From Martelella sp. HB161492 (GTDB lineage: Bacteria > Pseudomonadota > Alphaproteobacteria > Rhizobiales > Rhizobiaceae), in contig NZ_JAATVV010000003.1 in assembly GCF_013184775.1 (NCBI RefSeq), positions 1 to 64,000 of the forward strand: 64,000 nucleotides of DNA, written 5' to 3'. This document shows, piece by piece, positions 55,662-63,384 of the stretch. The translations under genes were made by a program, and so were the position numbers. Each line of letters begins with the position of its first letter. Positions within the stretch are counted from its first letter, which is position 1. Below the pieces are notes generated by a model that saw nothing but the letters and a program-made list of their open reading frames with translations, was not told where the DNA came from and did not search any database.

Positions 55662-57194
55662 TCAGGCCTTAACGATCCCGTCGCTTGTCAGTTCCATGGA
55701 GGCGAGTGTCTGGTCGAGATGGCTTGCTCTCAGATCAAGCAGTTTTTCGGCATAGATGAGCCGGATCTCGTGGAAGGCCGGATCGTCGGCAAGGTTGTCG
55801 AGCTCCATCGGGTCGGCTTCAAGGTCGAAGAGCAGCGGCGGCAGGCCGGGGAAATGGACATATTTGAACCGGTCATCACGCACCACGGCGAGATTGCAGC
55901 GCTGATAGGGCAGGTCGAAATGGCTTTCTGCCTTCTCCTTGGCAATGCCGCGAAAATCATATTCGAAAAAGGCCGCATCACGCCAGCCGGGTGCCGTCTT
56001 GCCCTTGATGAAGGGCATCAGCGAAGCCCCGTCGGGGTGGGTCCGGGGCTCCACCTGCAGCCGCTGGGCCAGGGTTGGAAAGATATCGGCGGCTGAGGTG
56101 AAGGCCTTGACCTTGCGGCCATAGGCCTTCGGGCTCTTCGGATCGCGGATGATCAGCGGAATATGGTAGCTGCCGTCAAAAAAACCGCCCTTGCCGAGCA
56201 GCCAGTGATCGCCCATCAGCTCGCCGTGGTCGGAGGTGACGATGATGATGGTGTTGTTCCACTGGCCGGCCTTGCGGATGGCGGCGAGCATGCGGCCGAT
56301 CTGGGCATCGACTTCGGCAATCATGCCATAATAGAGGGCGCGGATCTGGTCGAAGGCGGCGCCATCCCATTCCTCGATCCTGCCCTTTGCGCCTGGAATG
56401 AAACTCTTTTTCTTCTTTGAACCCTGATCTTCGACCAGCCAGCGGACGAAGGGGTGAAGATTTGCTTCTGCCTCGCGGCTTGTGGCGCGGGCAGCGGCGA
56501 TATTCTGCTCCGGCGCAAACATCTCATTATAGGGCTCGGGCACCACATAGGGCGGATGCGGACGCAGGAAGGAGACATGGGCGAACCAGCTTGTCTCCTG
56601 TTCGGAATGCCAGCGCAGGAACTCGTCGGTCAGAAATGCGGTCTGGGTTTCGTCCTTGCTGTAGCGCGGCGGCGCATTGGAAACGCCGTCGCCATGTTTT
56701 CCGGTTGCCGTGTGATAGGAGCGGTCGATGGCCTCCTCATGGCCGCGCAGGCGCAGCCATGAGAGCCACGGCTTCTCATGCTCGGGCAAAAGCTGGCGCA
56801 CGGTAAAGCCCGGCAGGACGCCCTCATAGCTGGTCAGCTGCTGGTCGCGCTCGGACAGGGCGCGGGGATCGGGCGAGGTGTCGGTATAGCCGAAAAGTGT
56901 CGGATCATAGCCGGCGCGCCGGGCCATCTGCGCCAGATTGTCGAACCGGGCATCGAGCGGTGTGCCATTGCGGCAGACGCGGTGGTTCATCTGGTAGAGC
57001 CCGGTATAGAGCGTGGCGCGCGCTGGCGAACAGGGCGCCGTGCCGGCATAATGTTTGAGGAAGGTCACGCCTTCACTGGCCAGCGCATCGATATTGGGCG
57101 TTCTGATTGTCGGGTGGCCGGCAGCACCGAGGCAGTCGCCGCGCCACTGGTCTGCCGTGATCAGCAGAATGTTCGGCTTAATCGCTTTGCTCAC
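55662..57194 (-). CDS. Sulfatase / phosphonate monoester hydrolase-like enzyme
   Basis: A 510-residue alkaline-phosphatase-superfamily hydrolase. Cys55 in APCSPARATLYTG fits the C-x-P-x-R formylglycine motif, so the cysteine is probably oxidised to formylglycine. Metal-binding Asp residues are in LLITADQWRGD and VTSDHGELMGDHWLLGK. The overall pattern (RVCRNGTPLD, HPPYVVPEPYNEMF, AADIFPTLAQRL, FFEYDFRG, KYVHFPGLPPLLFDLEADPMELDNLADDP) closely follows rhizobial phosphonate monoester hydrolases, from memory. Sulfate, phosphonate and phosphate diesters are all possible substrates. No signal peptide is seen, suggesting cytoplasmic action. Confidence 0.88.
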   Translation of the reverse strand: MSKAIKPNILLITADQWRGDCLGAAGHPTIRTPNIDALASEGVTFLKHYAGTAPCSPARATLYTGLYQMNHRVCRNGTPLDARFDNLAQMARRAGYDPTLFGYTDTSPDPRALSERDQQLTSYEGVLPGFTVRQLLPEHEKPWLSWLRLRGHEEAIDRSYHTATGKHGDGVSNAPPRYSKDETQTAFLTDEFLRWHSEQETSWFAHVSFLRPHPPYVVPEPYNEMFAPEQNIAAARATSREAEANLHPFVRWLVEDQGSKKKKSFIPGAKGRIEEWDGAAFDQIRALYYGMIAEVDAQIGRMLAAIRKAGQWNNTIIIVTSDHGELMGDHWLLGKGGFFDGSYHIPLIIRDPKSPKAYGRKVKAFTSAADIFPTLAQRLQVEPRTHPDGASLMPFIKGKTAPGWRDAAFFEYDFRGIAKEKAESHFDLPYQRCNLAVVRDDRFKYVHFPGLPPLLFDLEADPMELDNLADDPAFHEIRLIYAEKLLDLRASHLDQTLASMELTSDGIVKA

Positions 57195-57338
57195 GTTCAG
57201 GCATCCTTGGGGAGAAGAAGATCGGACAAGTCCATAACACCCCCGGATGGCAAATCTTTCAATGACGAATGCGATGCCGGGATTGAAAAAACGTCCGGAA
57301 TGGCCAGCTTGATTTTATGAGCAACGGGAGATCACGCG

Positions 57339-57602
57339 ATGAATGATGAACGCTTCGAACAGCTGGAGGCCCGGGTCGCCGCCCAGCACGAGACAGTGGT
57401 GGCCATGCTGGCCGCAATGCTTGAGGACAAGACGCTCAGTGCCGCTTTCGGTCGCGCGATTGGCGGGCTTTTGACGGTGCGCGAACAGGATGAGGATCCG
57501 GGTCTGTCTCCCGATGGCGCCTTCGCCCACGAGGCCCGCGTTGCCGCCGCGCTGAAGGATATCATTCGCTCGGCCGAAGCGCGGTGTCGGACGCAAGAAT
57601 AG
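57339..57602 (+). CDS. Small hypothetical protein, 87 residues
   Basis: Not recognised. An acidic, mostly helical 87-residue protein. Residues 1-30 (DERFEQLEARVAAQHETVVAMLAAMLED) look like a short coiled coil, and no membrane segment or cysteine pair is present. GGGAG nine bases before ATG 57339 makes translation plausible. It is divergent from the sulfatase-like gene and convergent with the MarR gene. Base composition is like that of its neighbours. Confidence 0.6.
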   Translation: MNDERFEQLEARVAAQHETVVAMLAAMLEDKTLSAAFGRAIGGLLTVREQDEDPGLSPDGAFAHEARVAAALKDIIRSAEARCRTQE

Positions 57603-57691
57603 CAAAAGGTCGGGAACCTGTTGTCGCCCTGGCTCGTTCATCGTGCAAGCAACTAAGAACAATCAAGCCGAGCCAGCCGGGCAATGGCTGA

Positions 57692-58198
57692 TCAGCCGCC
57701 GGCCGGAAGGTCGGCGGTCTGGGGCGGCGTGATGTTTGGCTGGTCGAAAAGATCGGCGACCTTGCGGAAGGCGGCGGCGATCTCGGCACGCTCTTCAGAC
57801 GAAAAACGGGTGAAGTCCGTCGCAAACTGCGCCCCGAAAAGATTGGGTGCGGTTGTCAGCGTTTCACGGCCCGCCGCGGTCAGGACAGCGCGGACGATGC
57901 GGCGATCCTCGCGCGAGCGGTGCCGCTCGATCAGCCCCTTGGCCTCCAGCTTGTCAAGGATCGTCACCGTGGTGGCCGGGCTCAGATCCGCATGGCGCGA
58001 GATCGCCATCGTGGTCAGTGCGCCCTGATCCCGTACCGCCTCCAGCACGGCAATCTGCGGGATCGTCAGGCCGGTTTCGCGGGAGATGCGCTTGGAGCGC
58101 GTGTCCATGGCATGGGCGATGCGTCGCAGCGATTTCATCACCGAGCGGGCGCTTTCAGAGGCTCTTTGAGTGTCTTCGGTCAGGGGCGTTTCAGTCAT
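57692..58198 (-). CDS. MarR-family transcriptional regulator
   Basis: A 168-residue MarR regulator. The winged helix reads QGALTTMAISRHADLSPATTVTILDKLEAKGLIERHRSREDRRIVRAVLT (residues about 60-108), with the Asp-Arg-Arg wing tip. ATG 58198 is chosen because the longer frame to 58393 crosses the divergent promoter and runs antisense to asnO. It shares its promoter region with the NAGGN operon and a perfect inverted repeat, so it probably controls its own gene and that operon. Confidence 0.9.
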   Translation of the reverse strand: MTETPLTEDTQRASESARSVMKSLRRIAHAMDTRSKRISRETGLTIPQIAVLEAVRDQGALTTMAISRHADLSPATTVTILDKLEAKGLIERHRSREDRRIVRAVLTAAGRETLTTAPNLFGAQFATDFTRFSSEERAEIAAAFRKVADLFDQPNITPPQTADLPAGG

Positions 58199-58219
58199 GA
58201 CGATATTATTACAGTAGAG

Positions 58220-58239
58220 ATCATTTGAACTCAAATGAT
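58220..58239. promoter_or_regulatory. Perfect inverted repeat, candidate MarR operator
   Basis: ATCATTTGA and TCAAATGAT are exact reverse complements separated by AC, forming a 20-bp dyad. It lies 22 bases before the MarR start and 84 before the asnO start. Length and symmetry are typical of MarR operators, and no other strong dyad is present in this divergent region. Confidence 0.65.
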
Positions 58240-58322
58240 TTTTGATGTAATGAATTTCGCGAAACCTTTCGGGCGCTCGCCCGTTCTGATTGCGTAACAA
58301 CAATGGAGACGACGAACCGATC

Positions 58323-60098
58323 ATGTGTGGAATTGCCGGAGAACTGAGATTTGATGGAAGCCTTGCCGATGCGGAAGCGGTGGCGCGGATCACCGCAGCC
58401 CTTGCACCGCGCGGTCCGGATGGAAGCGGCGTGGTCGCCCAGGGGCGCTATGCCTTCGGACACCGGCGGCTGAAGATCATCGATCTCTCTGAAAAGGCGG
58501 CCCAGCCCATGGTTGACCCCGAGCTGGGGCTGACGGTCGTCTTCAATGGCTGCATCTACAACTATCCGGCGCTGCGGGCTGAGCTGGAGGCCAAGGGCTA
58601 CCGCTTCTTCTCCACCGGCGACACCGAAGTCATCATGAAGGCCTATCACGCCTGGGGCCGCGACTGCGTGTCTCGCTTCCATGGCATGTTCGCCTTCGTC
58701 ATTGCCGAGCGTGATAGCGGCAAGGTCATCATGGCGCGCGACCGTTTCGGCATCAAACCGCTCTATTATGCAGCCGAGGGCAAGCGCGTGCGCTTTGCCT
58801 CGACGCTTCCTGCCCTTCTGGCCGGCGGCGGCATCGACAGGAATATCGATCCGGTCGCGCTGCATCATTACATGTCGTTTCATGCGGTCGTGCCGCCGCC
58901 GCATACGATCCTGAAGGGCGTGAAAAAGCTGCCGCCGGCAACGACGCGGGTCTTTGCCGCCGATGGTTCTTACGAAGACGAGCGTTACTGGAACCCGCCG
59001 CATCAGCGTGATCCGGCGACGGCCTCGCTGTCGCGGGAAGAATGGCGTGACCGGGTGCTTGAAGCGCTTCGTCTTGCCGTCAAGCGCCGCATGGTGGCCG
59101 ATGTGCCGGTCGGCGTGCTGCTGTCGGGCGGGGTCGATTCATCGATCATCACGGGGCTTCTGGCCGAGGAAGGCCAGAAGGATCTGATGACCTTCTCGAT
59201 CGGCTTTGAAGAGGCCAATGGCGAAAAAGGCGATGAATTCACCTATTCCGACCTGATCGCCAAGCATTTCGATACCGATCACCACAAGATCTTCGTGCCG
59301 TCTTCCGATCTGATGAGCGCTTTGCCGGATACGATCCATGCCATGTCGGAGCCGATGGTGTCCTATGACAATATCGGCTTCTTCCTGCTGTCGCGCGAAG
59401 TGTCGAAACATATCAAGGTGGTTCAGTCCGGCCAGGGCGCTGACGAAATCTTTGCCGGCTATCACTGGTATCCGCCGCTTGAAAATTCCGGTGATGTCGT
59501 CGGCGACTATGCAAAGGGCTTCTTTGACCGTGATCGCGCCAAGCTTGCGCGGCATCTGTCGCCCGACTGGCTCGCCGAGACCGATGTCAGCCGCGAATTC
59601 GTTGCAGCCCATCTGATGGCCGATGGTGCGGACGGGCCGGTTGACCGGGCGCTCAGGCTCGACAGCCAGGTGATGCTGGTCGACGATCCGGTCAAGCGGG
59701 TCGACAACATGACCATGGCCTGGGGGCTCGAAGCGCGTGTGCCCTTCCTCGATCATGAACTGGCCGAACTGGCAGCAACCATTCCGGCCGAATTCAAGCT
59801 CAATGATGGTGGCAAGGGTGTGCTGAAGGATGCCGCCCGTCTTGTCGTGCCGCATGAGGTGATCGACCGGAAGAAGGGCTATTTCCCGGTTCCGCAGCTG
59901 AAATATATCTCCGGCGAATATCTTGACATGGTGCGCGATGCACTGACGAGCCAGGTCTCCTCCGAGCGCGGCCTGTTCAACAAGGCCTATCTCGACGATC
60001 TGTTCCTGGATCCGATCGGCCATATCACGCCGCTCAGGGGCTCCGAACTCTGGCAGGTGGCGTTGCTGGAAATGTGGTTGCAGTCTCACGACATCTGA
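58323..60098 (+). CDS. asnO: N-acetylglutaminylglutamine amidotransferase
   Basis: A 591-residue asparagine-synthetase-like enzyme. Cys2 (MCGIAGE) is the glutaminase nucleophile freed by Met removal. The glutaminase domain fills residues 2-210, and the synthetase domain carries the SGGVDS loop at 268-273. In the NAGGN pathway it amidates N-acetylglutaminylglutamine to the osmoprotectant N-acetylglutaminylglutamine amide. The assignment rests on the next two genes being the other members of the conserved trio rather than on a residue that separates it from AsnB. ATG 58323 must be the start, because Cys has to be residue 2. Confidence 0.92.
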   Translation: MCGIAGELRFDGSLADAEAVARITAALAPRGPDGSGVVAQGRYAFGHRRLKIIDLSEKAAQPMVDPELGLTVVFNGCIYNYPALRAELEAKGYRFFSTGDTEVIMKAYHAWGRDCVSRFHGMFAFVIAERDSGKVIMARDRFGIKPLYYAAEGKRVRFASTLPALLAGGGIDRNIDPVALHHYMSFHAVVPPPHTILKGVKKLPPATTRVFAADGSYEDERYWNPPHQRDPATASLSREEWRDRVLEALRLAVKRRMVADVPVGVLLSGGVDSSIITGLLAEEGQKDLMTFSIGFEEANGEKGDEFTYSDLIAKHFDTDHHKIFVPSSDLMSALPDTIHAMSEPMVSYDNIGFFLLSREVSKHIKVVQSGQGADEIFAGYHWYPPLENSGDVVGDYAKGFFDRDRAKLARHLSPDWLAETDVSREFVAAHLMADGADGPVDRALRLDSQVMLVDDPVKRVDNMTMAWGLEARVPFLDHELAELAATIPAEFKLNDGGKGVLKDAARLVVPHEVIDRKKGYFPVPQLKYISGEYLDMVRDALTSQVSSERGLFNKAYLDDLFLDPIGHITPLRGSELWQVALLEMWLQSHDI

Positions 60099-60109
60099 GG
60101 GAGGCCGGA

Positions 60110-61933
60110 ATGGTCAGTGACAAGCGCGGCAAGGATGCAGGCGAAGGCCGGGAGCATCGCGGCAGCGATGCCTATTCGCACCGCCTGAAGCGCCTCAGAA
60201 CGCAGGGGATGAAGCCGCCGATCGGCCCGGACGAAGGCGCGATGCAGCCGGACCGGTCGATTGACTGCGGCTGGGGCCGGGTGGTGTTCGGCCAGACCTT
60301 TTCCGATACCCGGCTTCTGATCGAGACCCTGCGTGCCGAAGGGTCGGACCGGCGCGATATCGCCATCTATGTCCGCGATCCCCATGTGGTGCTGGCAACG
60401 GCGCCGCAGGAAATCTTTCTCGATCCCTCGCACACCTACAGGCTTGATCTTTCGACCTATCGGGCCGCATCGAAACCGACGCAGGGCTTTTTTATCCGCC
60501 GCCTGACGTCGGAAATCGATGCGCAGGCGATCAACCGCATCTATGCCGCACGCGGTATGGTGCAGGTTCGCCCGGACTTCTTCTGGCGCCAGCGTGATGC
60601 ACGTTCGCTGGTTTATTTCGTCGCCGAAGACGAGCACACGGGCGAGGTTTTAGGCACCGTCACCGGTATCGATCATGTCCGCGTGTTCAACGATCCGGAA
60701 AAAGGCGCCTCGCTCTGGTGTCTGGCATCAGATCCGCAGGCGCGCCACCGGGGTATCGGCGAGGCGCTGGTGCGCCGGCTGGCCGAGCACTTCATCGCGC
60801 GCGGCGCTGCCTATCTCGATCTTTCGGTGCTGCATGACAATGACCCGGCGATCGGGCTTTACGAGAAGCTCGGCTTTCGCCGGGTGCCGTTCTTCACCAT
60901 CAAGCGCAAGAACCAGATCAACGAGAAGCTGTTCACCGGGCCCGAGGCTGAAGATTATGAGGCCCTGAACCCCTATGCGCAGCTGATTGTGACCGAGGCG
61001 CGCCGCCGCGGCATTTCCGTCGAGATCACCGATGCTGCCGGTGGCTTTTTCCGCCTGTCGCAGGGCGGGCGCAGTGTTCACTGCCGTGAAAGCCTGTCGG
61101 AGCTGACCTCGGCAACGGCCATGTCGATCTGCGACGACAAGTCAGTGACCCGCCGTTTTGTCGAACAGGCTGGCGTTGCCGTGCCGCGCCAGATGACGGC
61201 CGATGCCGGTACCGAGGCGATTTCGGGCTTTCTGGAGGATGCCGGCGCTCTGGTGGTCAAGCCGGCGCGCGGCGAGCAGGGGCGCGGGATTTCCGTTGGC
61301 GTGACGACGCTCGAAGAGGTTGGCGCTGCCGTTGAGAAGGCCAAGGCCTATTGCGACACCGTGCTGATCGAGGAGATGGTCGAGGGGGAGGATCTGCGGC
61401 TGATTGTCATCAATTTCCGTCTTGTGGCGGCAGCAATCCGCCGTCCGGCCCATGTGATCGGCGATGGCCGCTCCACCGTCGAGCAGCTAATTGCTGCGCA
61501 AAGTACCAGACGGGCGGCGGCGACAGGTGGTGAATCGAATATTCCGCTCGATGCCGAGACGGAGCGCACGGTGCGCGCGGCCGGATATACTTTTGCCGAT
61601 GTGCCGCAGGAGGGGAAAGAAATCCGCGTCCGGCGGACGGCCAATCTGCATACCGGCGGCACCATCCATGATGTGACGGACATCGTGCACCCACGTCTTG
61701 TGGATGCAGCGGTCAAAGCGGCCCGTGCGATCGATATTCCCGTTGTCGGCATTGATCTCATGGTCAAATCACCGCAAAGTGCCGACTATGCTTTCATTGA
61801 AGCCAATGAACGGCCGGGCCTTGCCAATCATGAGCCGCAGCCGACGGCGGAACGCTTCGTCGATCTTCTGTTTCCGCTGTCCATGCCGGCGGCTGCCCGG
61901 GCCTCTCATCGCGAGATCCAGAAACAAGAGTGA
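60110..61933 (+). CDS. ngg: N-acetylglutaminylglutamine synthetase (GNAT-ATP-grasp fusion)
   Basis: A 607-residue two-domain enzyme. Residues about 125-275 form a GNAT acetyltransferase (LWCLASDPQARHRGIGEALVRRLAEHF is the acetyl-CoA loop). Residues about 330-590 form an ATP-grasp ligase (LVVKPARGEQGRGISVGV, LIEEMVEGEDLRLIVINF, and the metal site FIEANERPGLANHEPQ). It acetylates and joins two glutamines to give N-acetylglutaminylglutamine, the step before asnO. ATG 60110 follows GAGGCCGGA, 11 bases after the asnO stop. The fusion layout is specific to this osmolyte pathway. Confidence 0.94.
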   Translation: MVSDKRGKDAGEGREHRGSDAYSHRLKRLRTQGMKPPIGPDEGAMQPDRSIDCGWGRVVFGQTFSDTRLLIETLRAEGSDRRDIAIYVRDPHVVLATAPQEIFLDPSHTYRLDLSTYRAASKPTQGFFIRRLTSEIDAQAINRIYAARGMVQVRPDFFWRQRDARSLVYFVAEDEHTGEVLGTVTGIDHVRVFNDPEKGASLWCLASDPQARHRGIGEALVRRLAEHFIARGAAYLDLSVLHDNDPAIGLYEKLGFRRVPFFTIKRKNQINEKLFTGPEAEDYEALNPYAQLIVTEARRRGISVEITDAAGGFFRLSQGGRSVHCRESLSELTSATAMSICDDKSVTRRFVEQAGVAVPRQMTADAGTEAISGFLEDAGALVVKPARGEQGRGISVGVTTLEEVGAAVEKAKAYCDTVLIEEMVEGEDLRLIVINFRLVAAAIRRPAHVIGDGRSTVEQLIAAQSTRRAAATGGESNIPLDAETERTVRAAGYTFADVPQEGKEIRVRRTANLHTGGTIHDVTDIVHPRLVDAAVKAARAIDIPVVGIDLMVKSPQSADYAFIEANERPGLANHEPQPTAERFVDLLFPLSMPAAARASHREIQKQE

Positions 61934-61936
61934 GAC

Positions 61937-63130
61937 ATGCCGAGACTGACCATCGATGCCGATTATCTGGCCGATATGCTGAAGGCGCTGCTTTCGATCC
62001 CTTCTCCTACCGGCTATACCGATCCCGTCGTGCGTTTCGTCTCGGGTGAACTCGAAAAACTCGGACTGTCGGTTGAACTGACACGGCGCGGCGCCATCCG
62101 CGCCGTCAGGCGCGGCGTCGAGCCGCGGGGTGCCCGCGCCATCGTCTCCCATGTCGATACGCTGGGTGCTCAGGTCAAATATCTGAAGGACAATGGCCGG
62201 CTTTCGCTGGTGCCGATCGGCACATGGTCGGCGCGGTTTGCCGAGGGCGCGCGGGCGACCATCTTTACCGAAAAAGGCAGCTATCGCGGCACGATCCTGC
62301 CGCTCAAGGCTTCGGGACATACCTATAATGACGAGGTCGACACGCTGCCGATCGGCTGGGATTATGTCGAGCTCAGGGTGGATGCGCTCACCCGCGACAT
62401 GGATGATTTCGACCGGCTGGGCATCGAGATCGGCGATATTGTTGCGATCGATCCGCAGCCGGAATTCCTTGATAACGGCTTCATCGTCTCCCGCCATCTC
62501 GATAACAAGGCTGGCGTGGCATTGATGCTTGCCGCGCTGAAGGCGATGCAGGATGACGGTGTCGAAACGCCCGTCGATAGCCACTGGCTGTTCACCATTG
62601 CCGAGGAGGTCGGCGTCGGCGCCTCTTCCATCGTTGCCGATGATGTGGCCTCGCTGGTTTCTGTCGACAACGGCACCACGGCGCCGGGCCAGAATTCCTC
62701 CGAATTCGGCGTCACCATTGCCATGGCGGACCAGACCGGGCCGTTTGATTTTCATCTGACAAAGAAGCTCGTCGATCTCTGCAAGGGACATGACATCCGC
62801 TACCAGAAGGATGTGTTTCGCTATTACCGCTCGGACAGCGCCAGTGCGGTGGAAGCCGGCGCGGATGTGCGCACAGCACTGATCACCTTCGGCGTTGATG
62901 CGTCCCACGGCTATGAGCGCATTCACATGCATGCGCTGCGCTCTCTGGCAGAGCTGATCACCGTCTATCTGACCTCCGAGGTCGAGATCAAACGCGATTT
63001 CCTCAACAAGGGCCCCGTCACCGGCTTTACCCGCCAGCCGATCGGTGCGGCCAACCAGGATCTGTCCCGCGATGTCGAGGATGAGCGTCTTGATGCGCCG
63101 GATGCACCGCATCACGCAGGCCATGCCTGA
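61937..63130 (+). CDS. M42-family peptidase of the NAGGN system
   Basis: A 397-residue cocatalytic zinc peptidase of family M42, the third gene of the conserved NAGGN trio. Metal and catalytic residues can be read in VSHVDTLG (His and Asp), HLDNKAGVALML (Asp), IAEEVGVGAS (Glu pair) and the late VDASHGYERIHMHAL (His). It lies three bases after ngg. By context it may hydrolyse the osmolyte dipeptide after stress or edit by-products; that role is inferred. The C-terminus runs into the second repeat element. Confidence 0.9.
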   Translation: MPRLTIDADYLADMLKALLSIPSPTGYTDPVVRFVSGELEKLGLSVELTRRGAIRAVRRGVEPRGARAIVSHVDTLGAQVKYLKDNGRLSLVPIGTWSARFAEGARATIFTEKGSYRGTILPLKASGHTYNDEVDTLPIGWDYVELRVDALTRDMDDFDRLGIEIGDIVAIDPQPEFLDNGFIVSRHLDNKAGVALMLAALKAMQDDGVETPVDSHWLFTIAEEVGVGASSIVADDVASLVSVDNGTTAPGQNSSEFGVTIAMADQTGPFDFHLTKKLVDLCKGHDIRYQKDVFRYYRSDSASAVEAGADVRTALITFGVDASHGYERIHMHALRSLAELITVYLTSEVEIKRDFLNKGPVTGFTRQPIGAANQDLSRDVEDERLDAPDAPHHAGHA

Positions 63131-63138
63131 CGTCAGAA

Positions 63139-63157
63139 CGCGCCGCAAGCCGGCGCG
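63139..63157 (-). terminator. Outer hairpin of repeat copy B, left side
   Basis: CGCGCCG and CGGCGCG form a 7-bp stem around CAAGC, nine bases after the M42 stop. On the minus strand it is followed by TTCTGACG, so it is at best a weak terminator for the acetamidase-direction transcript. It mirrors the hairpin at 63363-63379. Confidence 0.5.
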
Positions 63158-63166
63158 CAGACGGCA

Positions 63167-63352
63167 GACAAAGCCATTCAGATTGCATGTTTGAGGTGGA
63201 ATGCCCCCTCCGTCGTCATCCCCGTGCTTGTCACGGGGATCCAGATTGATAAGGCTTTGAATAAGCTGAGTCTTTCGCCGCGTGGACGCGCGTCGGCTGG
63301 ATGCCTGTGACAAGCACAGGCATGACGTCAACGAGATGTGGCGAACTTTGTC
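63167..63352 (-). repeat. Palindromic intergenic element, copy B (MITE/BIME-like)
   Basis: This is the inverted counterpart of 51578-51765, of almost the same length, bounded by GACAAA and TTTGTC. Both internal hairpins are conserved exactly: the CCCCGTG stem at 63218-63240 and the GCCTGTG stem at 63300-63322. The region between the hairpins is more divergent than the hairpins themselves. It lies between the convergent M42 and acetamidase genes. Confidence 0.8.
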
Positions 63353-63362
63353 TGTCGTCTGC

Positions 63363-63379
63363 GCGCCGGATTGCGGCGC
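63363..63379 (+). terminator. Outer hairpin of repeat copy B, right side
   Basis: GCGCCG and CGGCGC form a 6-bp stem around GATTG, followed by TTTGCC on the plus strand. It could end transcripts from the NAGGN operon after they have crossed the repeat element. With its flank GTCTGTCGTCTGC it mirrors the left arm. Confidence 0.5.
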
Positions 63380-63384
63380 TTTGC

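Noticed and set aside
58323-60098. Ordinary asparagine synthetase asnB
   Set aside because: The adjacent GNAT-ATP-grasp fusion and M42 peptidase define the NAGGN osmolyte trio, so asnO is the better call.
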